This document shows, piece after piece, positions 25,330 to 33,501 of a DNA stretch of 64,000 bases. The notes below the pieces were generated by a model that made no database searches, was not told where the DNA came from, and worked only from the letters and a program-made list of their open reading frames with translations. The stretch is from an uncultured Prevotella sp. GTDB taxonomy: Bacteria > Bacteroidota > Bacteroidia > Bacteroidales > Bacteroidaceae. The first letter of the stretch is position 1; every line of letters begins with the position of its first letter. The position numbers and the translations under genes were made by a program. The stretch is from the NCBI GenBank assembly GCA_946405145.1, contig CAMJGE010000008.1, positions 49,700 through 113,699 of the forward strand. The letters are read 5' to 3'.

Positions 25330-26769
25330 TTATCGTTTAAATTTGTTCTTTAAAAAGGTCAGCGTCTCGTCGAGCATCTTCGCTCCTGCTACTTTCATCA
25401 CAAGCAGATAGAGCAGAGTCGCTACTATCACTCTGCTAAGCAACAGTTGCCAGAGGCTTTCTATCGGCATCGTGATGTAGCCTGTAGCCAGCATCACCCC
25501 TGCTGCGGCAAGTCCGAAAGGCACAATATCCTTCAGGAATAATAATAAGGAGTAAGCCGTCAGTCTGCTGGCAAAGGCGAACCATACGAAAAGCCATATC
25601 AGGTTCAGTGCCACATAAGCCAACACCATTGTGCGGATGCCATAGGGGTAGAGAAGGAGCATAGCTATAATCTCCAATAGTCCCAGTCCGAGGGTTGCCC
25701 CCATGAAGATACCTGAGCGACCATGACTGATAATCAGGTCTGCCAGTAGCACACTGATAGGAGCCACAGCACCACTCACGCAGAGCCATTGCAGATATTG
25801 TGCTGATACCAGCCATTTCTCACCGATGGCAAGCACAATGAACTCCTTCGCCACCAGGCCGAAACCCAAAAGCAACGGGAATGAGATAAAAGCGGCAAAA
25901 CGTACCATCTTCCTCAGTACGGCGAGCTGTCGCTCACGATCATCCCTTACACTCACCAGCACTGCCTGATCCACCTGTTTCACCATCCCCTGAATGAGCG
26001 ATGTGCACTTGTTGTTCCACTGGTAAGCCTGATTGTAGTTGCCTGTATCATGTGCCGAATAATAGCGTCCTAACAGGATGTTCATCACGTTGTTATTCAC
26101 GTGGGTGAGCACATCGCTGATCAAGATTTTTACGCTGAAGGGGAAGGCCTTACGCACAAATGAGAAATCAATTTGAAGCGAGGGTCGCCAGTCGCTGTAG
26201 TGCCAGCGCAGCAGCGTTGAGATCAGAATGAAGAGGTTGGTCTGTGTGGCAAGACTCCAATACGAAAAGCCCTGCCATGCCATGATGGCAGCTGTACAAC
26301 TTGAGATAATCGTTGCAGTGATGCTTGCCTTAGCCAGTTGCTTGGCTTTCAGGTTTTTATAGAGATAAGCCGCCTGAGCCACACCCGAACAACTGAAGAG
26401 CAGTCCGATAAACGCATAGCGACAGAGTGCCACTAGTCGAGGCTCGTGATAGTAGTCGGCAATAAGAGGTGCTGAGAAGAAGAGGATCAGATAGATGGAA
26501 CCACCCATCAAGATGTTAAACCAGAACACAGCGTTATAGTCGCTGTCCTTTGGCTCCTTCTCATTGACAAGTGCTGTCGAGAACCCGCTGTTCTGCAGGG
26601 CTGTGGCAATCAGCGAGAAGATGGTAATCATGGCAATCAGTCCATAATCCGACGGCGAGAGCAGGCGCCCCAGTATGATGCCGAACACCAGTCCGAGCAA
26701 CTGCTGCACGCCGTTGTTCATTCCGCCCCAGAAGAGCCCTTTTGCCGTTTTCTCCTTCAGTGATTCCAT
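25330..26769 (-). CDS. Wzx/PST-family polysaccharide flippase
   Basis: The protein has about 479 residues and around twelve to fourteen transmembrane segments, with the N-terminal M-E-S-L-K-E-K-T-A-K-G-L-F-W-G typical of PST-family lipopolysaccharide exporters (WzxC/TuaB group). It would flip lipid-linked glycan across the inner membrane. An in-frame TTG at 26781 lies inside the -7 box, so the ATG at 26769 is the start. It is the first gene of a five-gene operon: flippase, IspD/TarI, epimerase, LicD, glycosyltransferase. Confidence 0.85.
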   Translation of the reverse strand: MESLKEKTAKGLFWGGMNNGVQQLLGLVFGIILGRLLSPSDYGLIAMITIFSLIATALQNSGFSTALVNEKEPKDSDYNAVFWFNILMGGSIYLILFFSAPLIADYYHEPRLVALCRYAFIGLLFSCSGVAQAAYLYKNLKAKQLAKASITATIISSCTAAIMAWQGFSYWSLATQTNLFILISTLLRWHYSDWRPSLQIDFSFVRKAFPFSVKILISDVLTHVNNNVMNILLGRYYSAHDTGNYNQAYQWNNKCTSLIQGMVKQVDQAVLVSVRDDRERQLAVLRKMVRFAAFISFPLLLGFGLVAKEFIVLAIGEKWLVSAQYLQWLCVSGAVAPISVLLADLIISHGRSGIFMGATLGLGLLEIIAMLLLYPYGIRTMVLAYVALNLIWLFVWFAFASRLTAYSLLLFLKDIVPFGLAAAGVMLATGYITMPIESLWQLLLSRVIVATLLYLLVMKVAGAKMLDETLTFLKNKFKR

Positions 26770-26778
26770 AATCCGCTG

Positions 26779-26811
26779 CAAAGATACAAAAAAGAATCGG
26801 CACCACCCAAA
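26779..26811 (-). promoter_or_regulatory. Promoter of surface-glycan operon
   Basis: TTTG (26808-26811) and TATCTTTG (26779-26786) on the minus strand are 21 bp apart. The ATG is only 10 nt beyond the box, so the predicted leader is about 3-5 nt. Confidence 0.8.
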
Positions 26812-26875
26812 AGTAATGCCGAATCTTTTAAATTATTCCTATTAATGGGATTAATTGCGAGCATTAATGTTTTCA

Positions 26876-28453
26876 CTATCCGACGGTTCTTTCACGGGGT
26901 GCCCATGTGCCTTTCAGGATCTCGTCAACCAGATCGCCGCAATAGAGTGTGAAGAATACTGTACCTGTGCCTACATGCAAAGAGACGTACGACTGGAACG
27001 AGAGGGTTTGGATCTGGTCAGTACCCCAGGTGTTGCGTACACTTTCAAGGTTGCAGTAGGGCACTACCTCGTCGCCTGTAGAGTGGAAGAAGGTAAAGCC
27101 TTTTCCTGGCTTGAAGTTGTCGGCTGTCAATGCATTCTTGCTCAAGGACTTCTCCAATGCCTTCAGCTTTGACTCGGGCACATCGCCTGTAATGGTACCA
27201 TCAGTGAAGTAGGCTATGACACCTGGCTTGAGGCATTGGTCAACGGTGCAGAAGTTGTAGCCCTTGCCGTTCTCGAGTTCGAAATCGCGCTTATTGCCAC
27301 TCTCATCAACAAGATTGTTCTGAGTGTAAGGCACGAATCCTTCACTGGTAAGAGCCTTCATCACGAAGCCGCCAGCATCACCAAAATTGAGAGAGTGATC
27401 CAATAGTGCTGCCTGAACATCGTCGGTAGTTAACTGCTTGTCCCGAATGATGTCAAAGATACCAGTCTGGTAGAACTTATCGGTGACGAAGTCCTGGTAG
27501 ATGCAGCCTGCGGCCTTCATCTCAGGATCAGTATCAATGGAACCCTTTAGCAGCAGAGCGGGAGCTACAGGCATATAGAGCTTATCCATCACGATATAGC
27601 GCTTCAGTGTGGCCAGTGGGTCGTAAGGACCATCACCGCATACGGCACCTTGCAGTCGGAGGGCACTCTCACCATGATCCTGGCAATAGCGCAGTACACC
27701 TGCAGCTACGGCACCACCCTGTGAATAGCCGATAGCAGCAGCTGCCCAGTTGTCATCCATCATCTTGATCTGATCCTCAAACCAGCTGAGTCCAGCCTTT
27801 GCGCCTGTTACCACCTGCTCAGCAGTGAGTTCACGGTTGCAGTACGGATGAGGAGAAGATACGGTAATACCATAACCTTCGTAGTCGGGCACGATAACAA
27901 GTGCATTCTGACTCAGCACGTTGGCAAACAGCGCCAGCATATTGATCTCGCTGGCAAACGACATATTAGTGAAGTTAGTGGGGCGCTGTTCGTCACTGGT
28001 AATGGTACTGTGACAGCCAATAATCAGCTGACTTGGTGTGCAGTCTTTACCCCAGCGATAGGGCCATACGACAAGTTCTGAGAGATCCTTCTGTGAACCG
28101 TCAGCAGTCTTGCAGCGATAAGTCAGTGTAGTCCATCTGTACATCTCGATAATGCTCGAGCCGCCTTCGCCAGTGTCGCCATCATCAAAGGCTTTTGCTT
28201 CTTCTTCTGATACTGGTATAATCACGAAGTCCTCGGGCTTGAACTCGTTGCCTTCGCCAAGAGTACCTGTTTTTTTATTCTTTAGAGTCTTTACATAACC
28301 TGATGCCATCACATGGACATCTGAGAGGGGATAGCAATTATTGGGGCTGGGAATTTGACCAGTGGGGTCGAGATCGTCCGAACAAGCTGTAAAACTGAAG
28401 GCAACTAAGATACTACCAAGTATCATAAGTGCAGATGTCTTGATTGTATTCAT
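26876..28453 (-). CDS. Lipoprotein alpha/beta hydrolase (lipase/esterase)
   Basis: The 525-residue protein has a lipoprotein signal peptide with Cys24 in F-S-F-T-A-C followed by S-D-D, so it is membrane-anchored outside the cytoplasm. The hydrolase core has G-Y-S-Q-G with nucleophile S244; the oxyanion region is near I-I-G-C-H-S-T. A late T-G-D-E-V-V-P motif probably supplies the acid, and a later S-L-H the His. The fold resembles secretory lipases and feruloyl/acetyl esterases. Given the nearby CE15 and hemicellulases, a carbohydrate esterase role is possible, but lipase cannot be excluded. It is monocistronic with its own promoter, divergent from CE15. Confidence 0.75.
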   Translation of the reverse strand: MNTIKTSALMILGSILVAFSFTACSDDLDPTGQIPSPNNCYPLSDVHVMASGYVKTLKNKKTGTLGEGNEFKPEDFVIIPVSEEEAKAFDDGDTGEGGSSIIEMYRWTTLTYRCKTADGSQKDLSELVVWPYRWGKDCTPSQLIIGCHSTITSDEQRPTNFTNMSFASEINMLALFANVLSQNALVIVPDYEGYGITVSSPHPYCNRELTAEQVVTGAKAGLSWFEDQIKMMDDNWAAAAIGYSQGGAVAAGVLRYCQDHGESALRLQGAVCGDGPYDPLATLKRYIVMDKLYMPVAPALLLKGSIDTDPEMKAAGCIYQDFVTDKFYQTGIFDIIRDKQLTTDDVQAALLDHSLNFGDAGGFVMKALTSEGFVPYTQNNLVDESGNKRDFELENGKGYNFCTVDQCLKPGVIAYFTDGTITGDVPESKLKALEKSLSKNALTADNFKPGKGFTFFHSTGDEVVPYCNLESVRNTWGTDQIQTLSFQSYVSLHVGTGTVFFTLYCGDLVDEILKGTWAPRERTVG

Positions 28454-28501
28454 AATCTCTAATTTTTAAGTTTAGCTAATAGACTTGATTTTTATCTGGT
28501 G

Positions 28502-28533
28502 CAAATTTACGATTATTATTAGTCTCAAACCAA
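28502..28533 (-). promoter_or_regulatory. Promoter for lipoprotein hydrolase
   Basis: TAAATTTG (28502-28509) on the minus strand is preceded at 20 bp by TTGG (28530-28533). The -33 box is one base off consensus. Confidence 0.6.
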
Positions 28534-28580
28534 CTTTTTGACCACTTTTCTTCTGAAAATGGAGCGACATGAGCATGTAT

Positions 28581-28621
28581 TTGCGACAAAATCCAAGCAA
28601 GGGGTTTGAAATCTGTCGTAA
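28581..28621. repeat. Inverted repeat TTGCGACA-N25-TGTCGTAA
   Basis: The arms match with one mismatch. ATCTGTCG and TTGCGACA are shared with the repeat at 16862-16901. It lies between the divergent promoters of the lipase and CE15 genes. Confidence 0.6.
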
Positions 28622-28685
28622 TCATCTGTCTGCTAATTATTATTAATATGGTAAACTGACAATCGTTGAATCAATTCTTTTTTTC

Positions 28686-28693
28686 TATCTTTG
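28686..28693 (+). promoter_or_regulatory. Promoter -7 box for CE15 gene
   Basis: TATCTTTG lies 28 nt before the ATG. A TTG at 28666-28668 is 17 bp upstream, a little short of the usual spacing. Confidence 0.6.
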
Positions 28694-28721
28694 CCTGCGG
28701 ATTCACATTAAGTGGTCCGCA

Positions 28722-29870
28722 ATGAATATGAAAAGACTAACTTTATCAACGATGTTTGCCTTGTTGGTGCTCATGGCGCAGGGGCAAAACGAAAGGATTC
28801 CACAAGTGTATGATGTAGAGAACACTGGGTGGCATCTGGCGAAACCAGAGTTGCCAGAACCAGCTCAGTTACCTGTAATTCATGAATTACCTGATGCTTT
28901 AGAAGGTGTGAACACCTTTGCCGACTGGCAGAAACGCCGTAGCGATATCGGGCACATGATTCAGCATTATGGCATTGGGCAGAAACCAGTCGTGAAGTCT
29001 GAACAGGTAAAGGCACGGATGGAAGGAGATTCTGCTTTGGTGATTGATGTCACAGTGAATGGTGAGACGCTGACCTTGCGTTCTGTGATTCACTATCCTG
29101 AAACGGGTAAACCACCATACGCCCTGATGATAGGCACGAGTATGATCTCGCTACCCAAGCAGTTGTTCGACAACCGACCTATCGCTCTGATGACTTATCA
29201 CGAGAGTCAGGTGAACGACTACTCGCAGTGGCGTCCGCATCACGATAGGGGAGAGCATAACTTCGATCGTCTGTATCCTGATCTGGTCAATAATGGAGCC
29301 TATAGTGAATGGGCATGGGGCTTGAGTCGTCTGATTGATGGCTTACAGCAGTTGGGACCTGAGGTGACGAAGATCGATACCCGTCATATTGGTGTGACTG
29401 GTTGTTCATATGCAGGTAAGATGGCACTTTATTGTGGTGCCTTCGATGAGCGTATAGCTCTGACGATAGCCCAAGAACCTGGTGGCGGCGGTGCTGCTGC
29501 CTGGCGAAAGTCGCATGAGTCGAAGGAGAACGTCGAGAATATCGACAAGACAGACTATCACTGGTTCTTAGAGAGCCAGCGTGAGCACTTCAAGGGCGAC
29601 TCTGTGTATCAGTTGCCTTATGATCAGCATGAGCTTTGTGCGATGGTCTGTCCGAGGGCTCTGTTGCTATTGGGCAATCCTGACTATCCTTGGTTAGCCG
29701 ACGATGCCATGCTGCCCTCTGCAGAAGCTGCCAAGAAGGTGTGGGAGCGCTTTGGTATCAGCGACCGCATGGACTGGAGTATCATCGGTGGACATGGGCA
29801 CTGTCAGTTGCCTGAAATACAGTTCCCCATCGTAGAGAAATTTATAGATCGCTTTCTCTTAGAGAGATAA
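28722..29870 (+). CDS. Glucuronoyl esterase, CE15 family
   Basis: The 382-residue protein has a signal peptide (about 1-21). Catalytic motifs of CE15 are visible: G227-C-S229-Y-A-G-K (nucleophile S229), Q-E252-P-G-G-G-G, and G-H-G-H360-C. These enzymes cut the ester between glucuronic acid of xylan and lignin alcohols. In most described members the residue after the Ser is Arg, which helps stabilise the oxyanion; here it is Tyr230, an unusual change. The gene has its own promoter and terminator, and lies in a region of hemicellulose enzymes. An ATG two codons downstream is an alternative start. Confidence 0.85.
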   Translation: MNMKRLTLSTMFALLVLMAQGQNERIPQVYDVENTGWHLAKPELPEPAQLPVIHELPDALEGVNTFADWQKRRSDIGHMIQHYGIGQKPVVKSEQVKARMEGDSALVIDVTVNGETLTLRSVIHYPETGKPPYALMIGTSMISLPKQLFDNRPIALMTYHESQVNDYSQWRPHHDRGEHNFDRLYPDLVNNGAYSEWAWGLSRLIDGLQQLGPEVTKIDTRHIGVTGCSYAGKMALYCGAFDERIALTIAQEPGGGGAAAWRKSHESKENVENIDKTDYHWFLESQREHFKGDSVYQLPYDQHELCAMVCPRALLLLGNPDYPWLADDAMLPSAEAAKKVWERFGISDRMDWSIIGGHGHCQLPEIQFPIVEKFIDRFLLER

Positions 29871-29871
29871 C

Positions 29872-29905
29872 AAAAAGAGGCAGAAAAACGTTTCTGCCTC
29901 TTTTT
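29872..29905. terminator. Bidirectional terminator between CE15 and metG
   Basis: A 15-bp perfect stem (AAAAAGAGGCAGAAA and complement) with a 4-nt loop, A-run on the left and T-run on the right, lies between convergent genes. Confidence 0.9.
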
Positions 29906-29923
29906 ATTTAACCAAGGTGGAAA

Positions 29924-31990
29924 TTATCCTACCTGACTACCAGGCTTGACATCCTTCGTTGTTGTCACCACGCTGAGGCTCTCGTCAGCATCGACGGCAG
30001 AGAGAATCATTCCCTGACTCTCGATACCCATCATCGTGCGAGGGGCAAAATTGGCTACGAAGAGGATGCGTTTGCCAATGAGTTCCTCGGGATTCTCGTA
30101 GAAGGCAGCGATACCAGAACAGATGGTGCGATCGGTGCCAGAGCCATCGTCGATGGTGAACTGCAGTAGCTTCTTGCTCTTCTTCACCTTCTGGCAATCC
30201 TTTACCAATCCTATACGGATATCGAGCTTCTCAAACTCCTCGAATGACACAGTATCCTTGATAGGCGCAGCCTTGTAGTTGGCAGCCTCATTAGCCTTCT
30301 TGGTAGCCTCCAGCTTGTCGAGCTGCTTCTGGATCACCTCGTCCTCAATCTTCTCGAACAGCAGCGCAGGCTCGCCCAGCTGGTGTCCAGCTTTCAGGAG
30401 ATCGGTGCTACCCAACTGCTCCCACTCGAAGCTATCAATATTCAGCATCTCGCGCAGTTTCTTTGAAGAGAACGGCAAGAATGGCTCGAAGGCGATAGCC
30501 AGATTTGCTGTGAGCTGCAAGCAGATGTTCAGGATGGTCTCGCAGCGCTTGGGATCCTGCTTCCATATTTTCCAAGGCTCGCACTCGGTGATGTAACGGT
30601 TGCCGATACGGGCGAGGTTCATCGCCTCGAACTGGGCATCACGGAACTTGAACTGCTCCAGCAGCGCCTCTACCTTAGCCTTTACATCCTTGAACTCCTC
30701 AAGAGCCTGCTTATCTACATCTTGCAGTTCGCCACAAGCAGGAACCACACCGTTCCAATATTTCTTGGTGAGCTGGAGCGCACGGTTTACGAAGTTACCA
30801 TAGACAGCAACCAACTCGTTGTTATTGCGATCCTGGAAGTCCTTCCAAGTGAAGTTGTTATCCTTGGTTTCTGGTGCATTGGCTGTGAGTACATAGCGCA
30901 ACACATCCTGCTTGCCAGGCATATCTACCAGATACTCGTGGAGCCATACAGCCCAGTTGCGTGAGGTAGAGATCTTATCATTCTCTAGATTCAGGAACTC
31001 ATTAGCTGGCACGTTGTCAGGCATGATATACTTGCCGTGAGCCTTCATCATCACAGGGAAGATGATGCAGTGGAACACAATATTGTCCTTACCGATGAAG
31101 TGAACCAGACGAGTATCCTCATCCTGCCACCACTTCTCCCAGTTGCCCCATTTCTCAGGCTCCTTCTGACACAACTCAACCGTATTCGATACGTAGCCGA
31201 TAGGCGCGTCAAACCATACATAGAGCACCTTGCCTTCAGCATCCTTCACAGGCACAGGGATACCCCAGTCCAGATCGCGCGTCATCGCACGTGGCTGCAA
31301 GTCCATATCCAACCAGCTCTTGCACTGACCATATACGTTAGGACGCCACTCCTTGTGCTCCTCCAGGATCCACTGCTTCAACCAGTCCTGATACTCGTTC
31401 AGCGGCAGATACCAGTTCTTGGTCTTCTTCAACACAGGTGTAGAACCAGAGATAGTTGATTTTGGATTGATCAGTTCCGTAGGCGAGAGGTCGCGTCCAC
31501 ACTTCTCACACTGGTCGCCGTAGGCACCTTCATTATGGCAATAGGGGCATTCGCCAGTTACGTAGCGATCGGCCAAGAACTGCTTAGCCTCCTCATCGTA
31601 GAGCTGCTCGGTGGTCTCCTCAGTGAGCTTGCCCTCGTCGTAGAGTTTCTTGAACCAGTCTGCGGCAAATTTATGATGCGTCTCAGAAGTTGTACGGCTA
31701 TAGATATCGAACGAGATACCAAACTCCTCGAACGAGTCCTTGATCATCTTATGATAACGATCTACTACATCCTGTGGAGTAATCCCCTCTTTACGGGCAC
31801 GCACTGTGATGGGCACACCATGCTCATCGCTACCTCCTATAAACAATACCTCGCGCTTCTTCAAGCGGAGATAGCGCACATAGATATCGGCAGGCACATA
31901 CACACCAGCCAGATGTCCGATATGCACGCCACCATTAGCATAAGGCAGCGCCGACGTCACCGTCGTACGCTTGTAAGTCTTGTTTTCCAT
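29924..31990 (-). CDS. metG: Methionyl-tRNA synthetase
   Basis: The 688-residue enzyme has [11 protein letters not shown] (HIGH motif, residues 16-26), a zinc knuckle (C-P-Y-C and C-E-K-C) near 147-165, K-I-S-T-S (KMSKS equivalent), the anticodon-binding helical domain, and a C-terminal OB-fold tRNA-binding domain (about 580-688) in the same chain. It charges tRNA-Met in the cytoplasm. It is monocistronic, with a good promoter upstream and a shared terminator downstream. Confidence 0.97.
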   Translation of the reverse strand: MENKTYKRTTVTSALPYANGGVHIGHLAGVYVPADIYVRYLRLKKREVLFIGGSDEHGVPITVRARKEGITPQDVVDRYHKMIKDSFEEFGISFDIYSRTTSETHHKFAADWFKKLYDEGKLTEETTEQLYDEEAKQFLADRYVTGECPYCHNEGAYGDQCEKCGRDLSPTELINPKSTISGSTPVLKKTKNWYLPLNEYQDWLKQWILEEHKEWRPNVYGQCKSWLDMDLQPRAMTRDLDWGIPVPVKDAEGKVLYVWFDAPIGYVSNTVELCQKEPEKWGNWEKWWQDEDTRLVHFIGKDNIVFHCIIFPVMMKAHGKYIMPDNVPANEFLNLENDKISTSRNWAVWLHEYLVDMPGKQDVLRYVLTANAPETKDNNFTWKDFQDRNNNELVAVYGNFVNRALQLTKKYWNGVVPACGELQDVDKQALEEFKDVKAKVEALLEQFKFRDAQFEAMNLARIGNRYITECEPWKIWKQDPKRCETILNICLQLTANLAIAFEPFLPFSSKKLREMLNIDSFEWEQLGSTDLLKAGHQLGEPALLFEKIEDEVIQKQLDKLEATKKANEAANYKAAPIKDTVSFEEFEKLDIRIGLVKDCQKVKKSKKLLQFTIDDGSGTDRTICSGIAAFYENPEELIGKRILFVANFAPRTMMGIESQGMILSAVDADESLSVVTTTKDVKPGSQVG

Positions 31991-32021
31991 TCTTAAAATA
32001 CGTATTTTTAAAATTTGAGTG

Positions 32022-32053
32022 CAAAAGTAATATTATTCGGGCAAAATACCAAA
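32022..32053 (-). promoter_or_regulatory. Promoter for metG
   Basis: TTTG (32050-32053) and TACTTTTG (32022-32029) on the minus strand are 20 bp apart. The predicted leader is about 25 nt. Confidence 0.75.
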
Positions 32054-32170
32054 TTTTCGTCACAAATGAATGTTAATGTCTTATAATAATAAGGTACAGG
32101 GTTAGACTTTTAGCCTTTTTGATAGTCTAATTTTAGCAATAATGACACAAAAGTATAAATCGAAGAATTT

Positions 32171-33354
32171 ATGAAGAATTTCAATTATTACGCACCCACA
32201 GAAGTGGTGTTTGGAGATCAGTCAGAAGAGCAGGTGGCTCTTTTGGTGAAGAAATATGGTGGCACAAAGGTGCTGGTACATTATGGTGGTCAGAGTGCCG
32301 TGCGTTCAGGACTGTTGGACAAGATCTGCGGTCTGCTGCAGGAGGGCGGTGTGGCTTATATCACCTTAGGTGGTGTGGTGCCAATCCTCGTCTCTCTTTG
32401 GCTCAGCAGGGTATCGAGCTGTGCCGTAAGGAGGGTATTGACTTTATCCTTGCCGTTGGTGGCGGTAGTGTGATTGACTCTGCCAAGTGTATCGCCTATG
32501 GTGTGCCTTACGAAGGTGATGTATGGGATTTCTATCTGGGCAAGGCTGAGCCTAAGGAGATGTTGCCTGTGGCTTCTGTGCTCACCATCCCTGCTGCCGG
32601 TAGTGAGATGAGTGAGTCGAGTGTGATCACCAACGAGGATGGTGATGTGAAACTGGGCTATTCCAATAATCTGTCTCGCCCCAAGTTCGCCATCATGAAC
32701 CCCTGTCGCACGTTTACGTTGCCTCCTTATCAGACGGCAGCTGGTGTGACGGATATGATGATGCACACGATGGAGCGCTATTTCACCAAGGATGACGATA
32801 TGGACTTTACCACTGATTTGGCTGAGGCGGCATTGCGCAACATCAAAGATGCCGTATTCGCTGTGCTGAAGAACCCAGAGGACTATCGTTATCGTGCTCA
32901 GATTATGTGGGGCGGTAGCTTGATGCACAATGGACTGACTGGCTGTGGTGTGAGCGACGACTGGGCTACCCATCAGCTGGAGCATGAGCTGAGTGGTATG
33001 TTCGATGTGACACATGGTGCCGGTCTGGCTGCCATCTGGCCCAGTTGGGCTCGTTATGTGATGCATGAGAACCTGAGCCGCTTCGTTCGTTTTGCCGTGA
33101 ATGTGATGGATGTGCCTAACGACTTCACTGATCCTGAGGCAACAGCCTTGAAGGGTATCGAGGCCATGGAGCGTTTCTATCATGCCATCGGTATGCCTAT
33201 TAACATCAAGGAGCTGATAGGTCGTGACATCACGGATGAGGAGATCAAGGAGATGACGCGTAAGTGCAGTCGCGACTACCAGATCACCTGCGGCTGTTTG
33301 AAAGTGCTACAAGCCGCCGATATGGAAGCTATCTATAAAATGGCGAGAGGTTAA
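32171..33354 (+). pseudogene. Iron-containing alcohol dehydrogenase (BDH-like), frameshifted
   Basis: The N-terminal part (Y-Y-A-P-T-E-V-V-F-G) reads in one frame to about 32383. The rest (A-V-G-G-G-S-V-I-D-S-A-K, then H-x-L-E-H and T-H-G-A-G iron ligands) continues in another. Adding one A in the AA at 32383-32384 restores G-G-V-V-P-N-P-R-L-S-L-A-Q-Q-G and a single chain of 394 residues, the normal length of NADPH-dependent butanol-type dehydrogenases. The first frame otherwise ends at 32473. All other parts look intact, so this is a recent mutation or an assembly error at a short A-run. The family reduces aldehydes with NAD(P)H. A terminator follows at the stop codon. Confidence 0.85.
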
Positions 33355-33369
33355 TCCTCTCGCTTTTTT
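33343..33369 (+). terminator. Rho-independent terminator after alcohol dehydrogenase
   Basis: GCGAGAGG / CCTCTCGC stem with a 5-nt loop and TTTTTT. The TAA stop of the dehydrogenase lies in the loop. Confidence 0.85.
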
Positions 33370-33453
33370 GTCTATATCGCTATTTTTGTAGGCAAAAGTG
33401 ATACTTTTATTCTAATAAATTCTAATAAGGTAAGGAAATTCAAAAATTATGCT

Positions 33454-33461
33454 TACCTTTG
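33454..33461 (+). promoter_or_regulatory. Promoter -7 box for GH127-GH51 operon
   Basis: TACCTTTG lies 40 nt before the ATG. No clear -33 box is visible. Confidence 0.55.
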
Positions 33462-33501
33462 TGCCAAAATTAACAATGACCCCAAAACTATACGCAAAAA
33501 A

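Noticed and set aside
32340..32480. Programmed frameshift in the alcohol dehydrogenase
   Set aside because: No slippery heptamer and no downstream structure seen; a single lost A explains it better.
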